Shown: one piece after another, positions 17,821-25,942 of the stretch | How the letters are laid out: each line of letters starts with the position of its first letter | Position numbering within the stretch: position 1 is the first letter of the stretch | NCBI GenBank assembly: GCA_023264445.1 | Contig: JAHFMN010000001.1 | Span: forward strand, 133,928-177,877 | DNA: 43,950 nucleotides | Direction of reading: 5' to 3' | Source: Candidatus Kaiserbacteria bacterium | Lineage (GTDB): Bacteria > Patescibacteriota > Minisyncoccia > Phycocordibacterales > Phycocordibacteraceae | Position numbers and translations under genes: made by a program | The notes under the pieces: generated by a model | Database searches by the model: none | Told to the model about the DNA's origin: nothing | The model's input: the letters and a program-made list of their open reading frames with translations, nothing else

Positions 17821-17840
17821 AAACAGAGTATGATGATTCT

Positions 17841-18362
17841 ATGAATACTGAAAAACCAAATGTTGGACTCGTTATACTAATCACAGCTGTCATAGTAGGG
17901 GGTGGTGTGTATTATTTTACCACTGGTGCAAAAAATCTTGATACTAATAATGCGGTTCAGACAACTTCCACACCGAATCAAACATCTAAAGAATATGCTG
18001 TAATGGGACGTCAACTTTGGAGTGCATTTCAGTGTGCGTCATGGGCTTCTGTAACGGGAGACAGCGAAGAACAAGAAAGACTTTTCTTATTTGGCTATGC
18101 GCAAGGAAAGACATTCCTTGAAGCGTTGAATTCTGAGAAGATTCAGCGAGATGACATATCTGAGAATGTCCCTATTGTAGTCACGATGCTTCTTCAAGGA
18201 CCAACGGAAGAATTTATACTGGGTAGACTTTTTGAAAATGCACAAGACAGTGCACTAAAAGATGTCTTTCAGACCGGGAATGAATATAATTCAGAGAGTT
18301 TACGAGAAATCATTGCTGGAAATAAGTACAGGGAGAGTAATTGCCAACTGATTGGAGAATAG
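17841..18362 (+). CDS. hypothetical membrane-anchored protein
   Basis: N-terminal TM; WSAFQCASWAS...FLFGYAQGKTFLEAL...VPIVVTMLLQGPTEEFILGRLFENAQ. Confidence 0.7.
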   Translation: MNTEKPNVGLVILITAVIVGGGVYYFTTGAKNLDTNNAVQTTSTPNQTSKEYAVMGRQLWSAFQCASWASVTGDSEEQERLFLFGYAQGKTFLEALNSEKIQRDDISENVPIVVTMLLQGPTEEFILGRLFENAQDSALKDVFQTGNEYNSESLREIIAGNKYRESNCQLIGE

Positions 18363-18405
18363 CAGGAGTTTTAACTCTATTAGGGGAGTATTTCTAACTC
18401 CTGCT
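18361..18405. terminator. long-stem hairpin at the element right end
   Basis: AGCAGGAGTT (18361-18370) / AACTCCTGCT (18396-18405), perfect 10-bp stem. Confidence 0.5.
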
Positions 18406-18514
18406 TGACTGGCATAAATCCACGCTTTTGGAGAGAAGCGAACTTAACGGCTGCCTTGCTGATTGCCTCCAATTGCTCCACTAAGGGTTTTGAATCTGGT
18501 ATCGTTAGGGTCAC
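18380..18514 (-). other. Detached, in-frame C-terminal exchange segment of the serine recombinase (predicted to be rejoined in the circular form)
   Basis: Own translation from the att core: GTG ACC CTA ACG ATA CCA ... = VTLTIPDSKPLVEQLEAISKAAVKFASLQKRGFMPVKQELEILP*; same frame as recombinase ...RL-VTL-. Confidence 0.6.
18506..18514. repeat. putative attR core TAGGGTCAC (overlaps murF stop codon)
   Basis: Direct repeat of 10960-10968; TCA at 18511-18513 is the murF TGA stop. Confidence 0.7.
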
Positions 18515-19785
18515 ACTTTCTGTTTCCACTTTTTTTCTTGGCGAGCAAGTTGCACCCCATCGGCGGAGTTAGCAAGCAAGGCCTCTACGATGCGCTCGGT
18601 GCGGATAGATTGCGAACCTTTCACCAGAACGACATCGCCCGCGCGAAGCTGTTCGGGGAGGATACGCGCAGCATCATATGAGTTATTACACTGTATGACT
18701 TCGGTGCCGTTCGCCGGCACAGCAAAAGCTCGAGCGCGAATTCCCACCGTAACAACGAGATCAGCTGAAGCGCTTGCGAGCGCACCAACACGTTCATGCT
18801 CCATGACCGAGTAGCGCCCGAGTTCGAGCATGTCGCCCAGGACTGCAATACGCCGCTTCGCTCGCGGGAATGCCTTCAGGGTTGCAAGTGCTTCCTCAAC
18901 CGCCGCTGGTGAAGCATTGTATGAATCGTCAATGATGACTGAACCGTTTTTTCCGGCGAGGAGACGGCCGCGGCCAGGCGGGGATTCGTAGCTCTCGAGC
19001 GCTTTGAGTGCCTCCGAAAGCGGTATTTCAAAGTCCTGCGCCGCTGCGACTGCGGCCGCAACTGGAAGAAGCTGTGTCTTCCCAACCGAACCTCGTACGA
19101 TGCAGAAACCCTCTTCTCCCCCTGCACTTACCTTTGCTTGCATGCCAGCGACCTTCCCTTCGCTCTCATAAAAATCAACATCGCTTATGCGCGTGTTTAC
19201 ATCCTCTCCGATGCCGTAAGAAATGACCCGGGCAGGCGTGCGCACTGCATTATCGAATGCATATGCATCATCGGCTAGGACGATGAGCGGTGCATTTGCC
19301 GGGAGCGCATACGCCGGGGAAAATTCTTCTTCTCGTACTGCTTCGGGTGAAGCATATGCCTCGACATGGACCGGTATCTCTGGCAAGCGAGTGACGACCA
19401 CCATGTCCGGTGTTGCGATGCGCAGTATGCCTGCGAGGTCGCCCGGCTTGTCCGCACTGACCTCCAGTACGAGCATATTTGGATAATGATTCGGTAACAC
19501 CAGGAGTGCCACCGCCCTTTTCATAAGGGAGAACCATGCAAAAGGATTCTTCCAAGGATTCTCCACCCCCAAAATAGTGAACGGCACGCCAAACTCACTA
19601 TTGAAACTCTTCTCGCTCTTCCGGACATACAGGCGCGTCCCGAGTACTGCCGCTACCGCATCTTTCGTCGATGTCTTCCCCACTGATCCGGTGATCATCA
19701 CGATGCGCGGGTGGTATCGGCGTATGACGGCGTGCGCAAAAAACGCAAGAATCAAAACGACAATTGGCTTGAGGATGCTTTTCAT
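18511..19785 (-). CDS. murF: UDP-N-acetylmuramoyl-tripeptide--D-alanyl-D-alanine ligase (MurF)
   Basis: MITGSVGKTSTKDAVAAVLG, DDSYNASPAAVEEALATL, VAVLGDMLELG-like motif; ORF can start at 19845. Confidence 0.9.
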   Translation of the reverse strand: MKSILKPIVVLILAFFAHAVIRRYHPRIVMITGSVGKTSTKDAVAAVLGTRLYVRKSEKSFNSEFGVPFTILGVENPWKNPFAWFSLMKRAVALLVLPNHYPNMLVLEVSADKPGDLAGILRIATPDMVVVTRLPEIPVHVEAYASPEAVREEEFSPAYALPANAPLIVLADDAYAFDNAVRTPARVISYGIGEDVNTRISDVDFYESEGKVAGMQAKVSAGGEEGFCIVRGSVGKTQLLPVAAAVAAAQDFEIPLSEALKALESYESPPGRGRLLAGKNGSVIIDDSYNASPAAVEEALATLKAFPRAKRRIAVLGDMLELGRYSVMEHERVGALASASADLVVTVGIRARAFAVPANGTEVIQCNNSYDAARILPEQLRAGDVVLVKGSQSIRTERIVEALLANSADGVQLARQEKKWKQKV

Positions 19786-19798
19786 GATTGATGTTCGC

Positions 19799-21553
19799 TT
19801 ATCCCGAATGTGTCGAGACGACGCCTGCTTGTACCGGCAGGCCACGGTCAGGAGGTACAGCGTAATAGTCTATGAGGAAATGCACAAGGTCGAGAAAAGT
19901 TGAGTTCAGGGTTTCTGAAGCGTAGGTAACGCCCTTCGGGTCATTCGTGTAGAGCAAGATAATGAAGCGCGGGTTATAGGAAGGGAAGAACCCGACAAAC
20001 GAATGGAAGAACCGATCCGTGTAGTATCCACCGCCCGGCATCGTAAGCTGGGCAGTACCCGTCTTCGCCGCCACCGACATAGTGGGGATCTTTGCCTTGC
20101 CGTCGTTGAGTTTCTCATCAACGACTGCATCCATCATGCTCGTTATCTCGCGAACGGCTGTCGATGAGAAAACTTGCGTCGTCTTCCCCCAGTCAAGCGT
20201 GCGCTCTATGCCCGAATTAAGACGTACGGCGCGTACCAAATGCGGCGTCACCATCGTGCCTCTGTTTGCGAGCGCACCGAGCGCGCGCATCATCTGTATC
20301 GGCGTTACGGCAATACCCTGTCCGAAAGCCGCCGTATCGTAGCCGATCTGCTGGGGCTTCGAGAGATTGCTCAAGAGCGCATGTCCCTCGTTTGGCACGT
20401 CAATGCCTGTCTTCGTTCCAAACAGCTTCGTAAAGTATGCTCGGAAGGAATCCTGTCCGAGCTCGGTCGCTACCCATGCCGCGCCGAGGTTCAAAGACTG
20501 CACAATGACCTGCTTCATCGGGACGACGCCGCGCGCCTTTAAATCCCAGTTGCAGATGCTTGCGGTATTCACGGTGATACAACCCGTATCGGTATAGGTC
20601 GTCTCCGGCGTGATGACGCCTGCATCAAGCGCCGAGGTCAGCGTCAGAGGCTTCATGATGGAGCCAAACTCATGCACGTGCTCCACAAGTGGGTTGCCGA
20701 GCAGAGTCGGATCTACTTCTTGCAGATTATTGCCGTCGTAGGTCGGATAGCTTGCAAACGCAAGGATCGCACCAGTCGTGGGATCCATGATGATTCCCCC
20801 CGATTCTTTACTCGAATAGCGCTGTGTAACTTTCGTGAGGTCGTCCTGAAGGCGCGTTTGCACCTCCGGCTCGATAGTGGTTATGACGTCGCCCTCGCGC
20901 GCATCCTGCGCCAAGACAAGCAGATTACCGACATTTGAAAAAAGTTCCGCAAAGAAATTCTTATACAGCGAGTCCCCCGAGCGTTCGAGTGAATCATTGT
21001 ATGTCGCCTCAAGGCCAGTCTGGCCGGAGAGTGTATCGCTCGAGCCGTACGACACGATGCCAATTGCCTGTGCAGCGAGCGCACCTCCGGGATACAACCG
21101 CCATCGCTCGCGCAGTACCTGTACACCTGGGATGTGTTTCGCATCGAGCGCCTTTCCCTCTTCGTCAGAGAGACGATGCGCGATTTCGATATGGACTTGC
21201 GATTTCTTCGAAGCGGCCGCGAGGAACGCGTCATGCGAGAGTAGGCCGGGAACGACGGCTGTTATCGAAGCATACGCGCCTTCAGGGTCGCTAAGAATCT
21301 GTGGGTTTATCGCTACAAGAAAGCCGGTTGCAAGCGTCGCTGCGGAGATAAGCGTGCCGTCCTTGCGAGTGAAATAAATGGATCCGCGATCAAAGAGTCC
21401 ACTTCCACCTGAAGCAAATTGCCGATCAGCCTTTTGCGCATAGTCCTGTCCACGGACGATTTGTATGAAATACAGCCGAACGATGATGCTTAGCGCAACG
21501 AGGAAGACGAAAACGAGGACGAGGCGCAGGCGGAAACGGAACTGCGCGCGCAT
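19799..21553 (-). CDS. ftsI: penicillin-binding protein, FtsI/SpoVD type
   Basis: EHVHEFGSIMKPLT active-site region, AAKTGTAQ; dcw position. Confidence 0.92.
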   Translation of the reverse strand: MRAQFRFRLRLVLVFVFLVALSIIVRLYFIQIVRGQDYAQKADRQFASGGSGLFDRGSIYFTRKDGTLISAATLATGFLVAINPQILSDPEGAYASITAVVPGLLSHDAFLAAASKKSQVHIEIAHRLSDEEGKALDAKHIPGVQVLRERWRLYPGGALAAQAIGIVSYGSSDTLSGQTGLEATYNDSLERSGDSLYKNFFAELFSNVGNLLVLAQDAREGDVITTIEPEVQTRLQDDLTKVTQRYSSKESGGIIMDPTTGAILAFASYPTYDGNNLQEVDPTLLGNPLVEHVHEFGSIMKPLTLTSALDAGVITPETTYTDTGCITVNTASICNWDLKARGVVPMKQVIVQSLNLGAAWVATELGQDSFRAYFTKLFGTKTGIDVPNEGHALLSNLSKPQQIGYDTAAFGQGIAVTPIQMMRALGALANRGTMVTPHLVRAVRLNSGIERTLDWGKTTQVFSSTAVREITSMMDAVVDEKLNDGKAKIPTMSVAAKTGTAQLTMPGGGYYTDRFFHSFVGFFPSYNPRFIILLYTNDPKGVTYASETLNSTFLDLVHFLIDYYAVPPDRGLPVQAGVVSTHSG

Positions 21554-21562
21554 AATGATCTC

Positions 21563-21859
21563 CTACCGCAGGGCGGTCACGCTCTCCGCTCGCACGAATG
21601 CCGTCGCGATGGGCTTTGCATAGCCCTCGGCCGCGTAATTCGTACCGGTAATGAGCGCCACGTTCTCGAGATACTGCTTTTCAAGAGTTGCGACTGCCGA
21701 TTCGTCGTTTCGCACCGATTGGGAGAATTCAACCGTGAGCGCCGCATAGCTCATCACGACGGCGATGAGACCGATGTAGAGGACTGCGAGGAGGCCGACA
21801 ATTCCCACGCAGAGCGGGACAGGCGGATATGGGAGGTGTACTCGCATCGTATTAAGCAT
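21563..21859 (-). CDS. FtsL-like small single-TM protein
   Basis: Position between rsmH and ftsI, one TM then helix. Confidence 0.6.
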   Translation of the reverse strand: MLNTMRVHLPYPPVPLCVGIVGLLAVLYIGLIAVVMSYAALTVEFSQSVRNDESAVATLEKQYLENVALITGTNYAAEGYAKPIATAFVRAESVTALR

Positions 21860-22805
21860 AGGAATGGAGGGGGAGGATTGAATCTGCCTGTTCCATCCCC
21901 GCAGAAGCGGCAGCTCGTTCGAATACGCGCAGTTTTGCGCTGCGTGCGCGACGATTCGTAAGGATTTCCTCGCGTGAAGGAGTGATCGGTTTTTTCGGCG
22001 TCACTGCCCCCAATCCCGCGTATGCCGCATCGCGAAGCACATTCTTCACGATGCGGTCCTCGATGCTATGGAAGGAGATGATGGCGAGACGCCCGCCCGA
22101 AGCAAGCGCCGTGAGCGCGGCAGCAAGACCATCACGAAGCGCTCCGATTTCATCATTTACTGCGATGCGCAGCGCCTGGAATGTTTTCGTGGCCGGATGA
22201 ATCTTTCGATCGTGATACGAGCGCGGCGTGCCAGCAAGAACGGCTTCCACGAGAGCGCCGGTGGTGAGTATCCGATTCTTTGCGCGCGCAGCGACGATCG
22301 CGCGCGCAATGCTTCGCGAGTAGCGTTCTTCTCCATAAGAAAAAATAATATCGGCAAGCACTTCTTCGGAAGAGGAGTTCACGATGTCGGCCGCCGTCTC
22401 ACCTCCCTCGCCGTACGTCATGAGAAGCGGTTCATCATTCTGAAATGAAAAGCCGCGCGGCGCGGCGATCTGATACCCGCTCCACCCGAGATCAAAAAGG
22501 ATGGCATCAACGCTGCCGATGCCGAGCCGTTCAAGAATGCGCGAGAGGTTGCGAAAATTATCGTTTACCAGATGCGCAACCGGGCGCTCGGGCCGGCGAT
22601 CGCGCGCGTACGCTTCACGCGCCCGCTCCACCGCCGCCGGATCGGCATCAATGCCGATGATGACGCCATCTCCTCCTAGGAGAGTGATCAGCGATGCGAA
22701 GTGTCCTGCTCCACCCAAAGTCGCATCCACAACCGTATCGCCCGGCGCAACGGAGAGTGCATCAAGCACTTCCTTCATGAGTACAGACTCGTGTCGGGCC
22801 TCCAT
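21852..22805 (-). CDS. rsmH: 16S rRNA (cytosine1402-N4)-methyltransferase RsmH
   Basis: MEARHESVLMKEVLDALSVAPGDTVVDATLGGAGH; FHSIEDRIVK; start chosen to abut mraZ. Confidence 0.95.
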   Translation of the reverse strand: MEARHESVLMKEVLDALSVAPGDTVVDATLGGAGHFASLITLLGGDGVIIGIDADPAAVERAREAYARDRRPERPVAHLVNDNFRNLSRILERLGIGSVDAILFDLGWSGYQIAAPRGFSFQNDEPLLMTYGEGGETAADIVNSSSEEVLADIIFSYGEERYSRSIARAIVAARAKNRILTTGALVEAVLAGTPRSYHDRKIHPATKTFQALRIAVNDEIGALRDGLAAALTALASGGRLAIISFHSIEDRIVKNVLRDAAYAGLGAVTPKKPITPSREEILTNRRARSAKLRVFERAAASAGMEQADSILPLHSYA

Positions 22806-22806
22806 A

Positions 22807-23235
22807 TCAGTTTGTACTGCCGACTTTCTCGGCAAATGTATCGGCATCGCGCTCGATACCGGTCGTGTATCGCTTCCACGCGCCCTCCTCCCATATCTCC
22901 ACGCGGTCAGCGACACCAGCAATAATCGCTTTCTCTCTAATCGACGCAAATGATTTCAAATTTTCAGGAATGAGCACCCGGCCCGAGCGATCGACTTCAG
23001 CTTCAAAAGAACCTGCAAGAAAAAGGCGTGCGAGACCGCGCTGTGCCGCATTGCCATTTGCTTCCCTCGCATATGCCTGAGCTTGCTTCTCCCACGCCTT
23101 TCGAGAATAGACATATAGACAATGATCGAGGCCGCGCGTCACGACGACGACACGGCCCAGATCTTTCCGAAACCGAGAGGGCACGGAAATCCGGTTTTTG
23201 GAATCAAAAATGTGTAGGTATTCTCCGAGGAACAT
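22807..23235 (-). CDS. mraZ: transcriptional regulator MraZ
   Basis: MFLGEYLHIFDSKNRISVPSRFRKDLG; downstream rsmH. Confidence 0.95.
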   Translation of the reverse strand: MFLGEYLHIFDSKNRISVPSRFRKDLGRVVVVTRGLDHCLYVYSRKAWEKQAQAYAREANGNAAQRGLARLFLAGSFEAEVDRSGRVLIPENLKSFASIREKAIIAGVADRVEIWEEGAWKRYTTGIERDADTFAEKVGSTN

Positions 23236-23353
23236 TGTGGAAGATGGCTTCGCGGCGCGGGAGGAGGCCACCACTCCCCTCTCCCACTTCACTTACCACT
23301 AGTGGATTATATCCCACTCCTCCCCACCACCCTATTTTAGTTATCCACAAGCA

Positions 23354-23383
23354 AAAGGCACCCTTGGAGGGTGCCTTTGCGAC
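23354..23383 (-). terminator. terminator after lysS
   Basis: GCAAAAGGCACCCttggAGGGTGCCTTTGC. Confidence 0.7.
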
Positions 23384-23394
23384 GATAGCAGGTT

Positions 23395-24963
23395 CTATTT
23401 TATTGCTTCACCAAGACGCTCCACGACAAAATCATGCGGGAGGCCGGCGAGGAACCATCCGGCCTTGGGGCCAGAATCGCGATTAAGGAAGACACGGTAC
23501 ATGGTCTGGAAGAGCTCTTTCGGCTGTATGGGAATTTCGGTCTTTAACTCATGTAAGCGCAGGTGGAGCTCTTCGCCGGTGCGCTTTCCTGCTTGTAGAT
23601 AATCAGCGAGCGCTCCAAGCGCTTTCTTCTGAACATCAGAGAGCGCCACCTGCGGCATCTCCTTTTGTAATTCATATTTAAATTCTTCGGGTGCATAGGT
23701 AGCGAGCCAGAACTTCGCGTACCGCGCGCGCTCTTCAAGCGCGCGTTTTTCGTCTTCGGTCAGCGGGCTTCCCTTTGCTCGCACGGCTTCTTCAGCGAGT
23801 GCGAGATGCGGCATCTGGAGGACAAACGCGACCTCGCGAAAGCGCATCTGCCACGGTGCCATAAGCGCGGCGCGTTTCTCCGGAAGCTCGCAGAGTGCAA
23901 AGAGTCGTGAGTAGTCATCTGCCTTTCCTTCGCGCACGCCTTCCGCAAGTTCGTCATACCAGTCGTAGAGGCGCGGCACTGATTCTCCTGAAGGGTCGAT
24001 GTCTATCTGCTCGCGAATGTCCTTACCGATGAGCGCAAGACGGAAGAGCTCTGGCGGGAACAGGTCTGCCATATCTTTCGCGCTTGTGCCACGACCTTTT
24101 GAGGAAGACATCTTCCGGCCACCGACGAGGAAGAATTCATACGGCATATCAAATGGCGGTTCTGCGCCGAATATTTCGCGGGAGATATGATTCGCGACGT
24201 CGCGCGAACCGCCGCGCGTCGAATGGTCCTTCCCACCGCCCTCGATGTCGACGCCGACCGCGCTCCACTTCGCCGCCCAGTCGGCTTTCCAGAAAAGTTT
24301 TACCGCGCCCTTCCATGGCGCGACGCGGCCCGTGTGCCCGCACGGCACCGTCTCGTCCGGACTACGATCGCAGGTATAGCCGACCGTCTCGCCATCATAG
24401 TCGTGCGCGCGTGTCGTCATCATCTTTCCGCAGTTCTCGCAGACAACCGATACCGGGAGCCATGACTCGTCCTTATCAGAGCCCGATGTCTCCTTCAGGA
24501 TGCGGCGGATATCCTTCGCACGTTCGAGCGCAGTCTTAACATAAGTGTCCATCTTTCCGGAGCGGTAAAACTCGGTGGCGCGATAGTATGCCGGAGCGAA
24601 GCCGGCCTTCTTGTGTACACCCGTGAATTCAGCCCCAAAATATTCTGCGTAGTTTGCAAATCCTGACTCAGGGCTCGGCACGGCATAGAGCGGCTTGCCC
24701 AGGTGCTCTATAAACTTTTCCTGGTCGAGATAGCTCGGGATGGAATCAAACGGATCGAAATCATTGAGTTCATAGCGATATTCGTTTGCAATGCCGTATT
24801 CGGAAAGGACCTCGCTGATGAGGCCATGGATGGCGACGCCGCGCATTGAGCCCACGTGCACACGCCCTGAAAGCGTCTTTTCGTCGCGAATCAGGAACGT
24901 TTTCCCATCACGAGGTTTGCGTGTATCCCGTATCTCACCCGCTATGCGATCAGCCCAAAGCAT
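23395..24963 (-). CDS. lysS: lysine--tRNA ligase, class I (archaeal-type)
   Basis: GRVHVGSMRGVAIHGLISEVL (HIGH-like), KMSSSKGRGTS (KMSKS-like), class I fold rather than class II motifs. Confidence 0.93.
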   Translation of the reverse strand: MLWADRIAGEIRDTRKPRDGKTFLIRDEKTLSGRVHVGSMRGVAIHGLISEVLSEYGIANEYRYELNDFDPFDSIPSYLDQEKFIEHLGKPLYAVPSPESGFANYAEYFGAEFTGVHKKAGFAPAYYRATEFYRSGKMDTYVKTALERAKDIRRILKETSGSDKDESWLPVSVVCENCGKMMTTRAHDYDGETVGYTCDRSPDETVPCGHTGRVAPWKGAVKLFWKADWAAKWSAVGVDIEGGGKDHSTRGGSRDVANHISREIFGAEPPFDMPYEFFLVGGRKMSSSKGRGTSAKDMADLFPPELFRLALIGKDIREQIDIDPSGESVPRLYDWYDELAEGVREGKADDYSRLFALCELPEKRAALMAPWQMRFREVAFVLQMPHLALAEEAVRAKGSPLTEDEKRALEERARYAKFWLATYAPEEFKYELQKEMPQVALSDVQKKALGALADYLQAGKRTGEELHLRLHELKTEIPIQPKELFQTMYRVFLNRDSGPKAGWFLAGLPHDFVVERLGEAIK

Positions 24964-25021
24964 TTTGAAATCCTAGCATATAAAGCGCATCGGCAGGTCA
25001 GAAAAAGATACGTTGCCTACT

Positions 25022-25059
25022 TGTCGCAATTTTGGACCTATAGGTCAAAAATTGCGACA
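25022..25059. repeat. 38-nt near-perfect palindrome, core ACCTATAGGT (copy 2 of 3)
   Basis: tgtcgcaattttggaccta|taggtcaaaaattgcgaca, one mismatched pair (25034/25047). Confidence 0.93.
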
Positions 25060-25068
25060 TTGAATCTC

Positions 25069-25542
25069 TCACGCTACTTTCTCAATAGTGTAGGTCTGCT
25101 TCCCTCCCGGAGTCTCAAATGTGAAGACATCTCCCTTCTTCTTCCCCATCAAGGCGGCACCGAGCGGAGAGACGTGCGAGAGTTTCTTCACGCGCATGTC
25201 GGCCTCTTCGCTGCCGACGATGGTGTACTCATGTACATTTTCATCTCCCTCTTTTTTAATAGAAACCTTTGAATTGAAGGAAACCTCACTCTTCTTCTTT
25301 CCGTCGGTGATAATCTTAGTGTTCTTCACCAACTCCTCCAGCTTCTTGATCCGCTCTTCGGTCGCGGCCTGTAGATCGCGCGCCTCCTGGTACTCGGCAT
25401 TTTCGGATAGGTCGCCCAGCGATCTAGCGTATTCGAGATTCTTTGCAATCTCGGTACGGCGCACGGTCTTCAGGTGCTCGAGCTCTTTTATCATCTCGTC
25501 GAACTTTTCCTGCGAAACGATGATTTCTTGCGGATCAGTCAT
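25069..25542 (-). CDS. greA: transcription elongation factor GreA
   Basis: AKNLEYARSLGDLSENAEYQEARDLQ...ISPLGAALMGKKKGDV-like C-terminus. Confidence 0.94.
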   Translation of the reverse strand: MTDPQEIIVSQEKFDEMIKELEHLKTVRRTEIAKNLEYARSLGDLSENAEYQEARDLQAATEERIKKLEELVKNTKIITDGKKKSEVSFNSKVSIKKEGDENVHEYTIVGSEEADMRVKKLSHVSPLGAALMGKKKGDVFTFETPGGKQTYTIEKVA

Positions 25543-25677
25543 AGGTCGTGAGCGCATTGTACCCAAGCAACGCAAGAGTGCAATAGGGATTGCAGAATCC
25601 TAGGGAAGGCGCATGATAAGCCACGGGAGAGCTATAGGCGCAACATCCAATCAGCGGTGCACAGTCAAGGAGGTCTC

Positions 25678-25899
25678 ATGAAGCCCGGAACAGAAATCAG
25701 AACTACGGACCGTGTGTTCAGCGCCGAAGGATTCATCCCAGCCGGCACACATGGGAAGGTGCTCCTTGCGGTAAGTGAAAATGGATACCGCATCGAGTTC
25801 ACCAACGTCGAGATACAGACCGGCGTCGGGACGAAGATGATCAATACGGTGACGACGGTGCTGACTTCGCACCTGACCGAAGCGGCGAAGTGCTCATGA
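25678..25899 (+). CDS. hypothetical protein
   Basis: AAGGAGGTCTC-ATG; downstream hairpin GAAGCCACCtccgGGTGGCTTC. Confidence 0.7.
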   Translation: MKPGTEIRTTDRVFSAEGFIPAGTHGKVLLAVSENGYRIEFTNVEIQTGVGTKMINTVTTVLTSHLTEAAKCS

Positions 25900-25942
25900 T
25901 TACCAAAGAAGCCACCTCCGGGTGGCTTCGCTCTTTTCTTAG

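Larger units (their letters stand above)
10960..18514. mobile_element. Integrated element (~7.5 kb) at tRNA-Glu, encoded large serine recombinase
   Basis: Recombinase abutting tRNA; 9-bp direct repeat at both ends; AT-rich accessory gene content bounded by GC-rich core genes. Confidence 0.85.

Noticed and set aside
18380-18405. Circular-form recombinase tail as an ssrA-like degradation tag (as in phages with integration-dependent immunity)
   Set aside because: The predicted end is ...KQELEILP, without an LAA-like terminus, so no degron claim is made.
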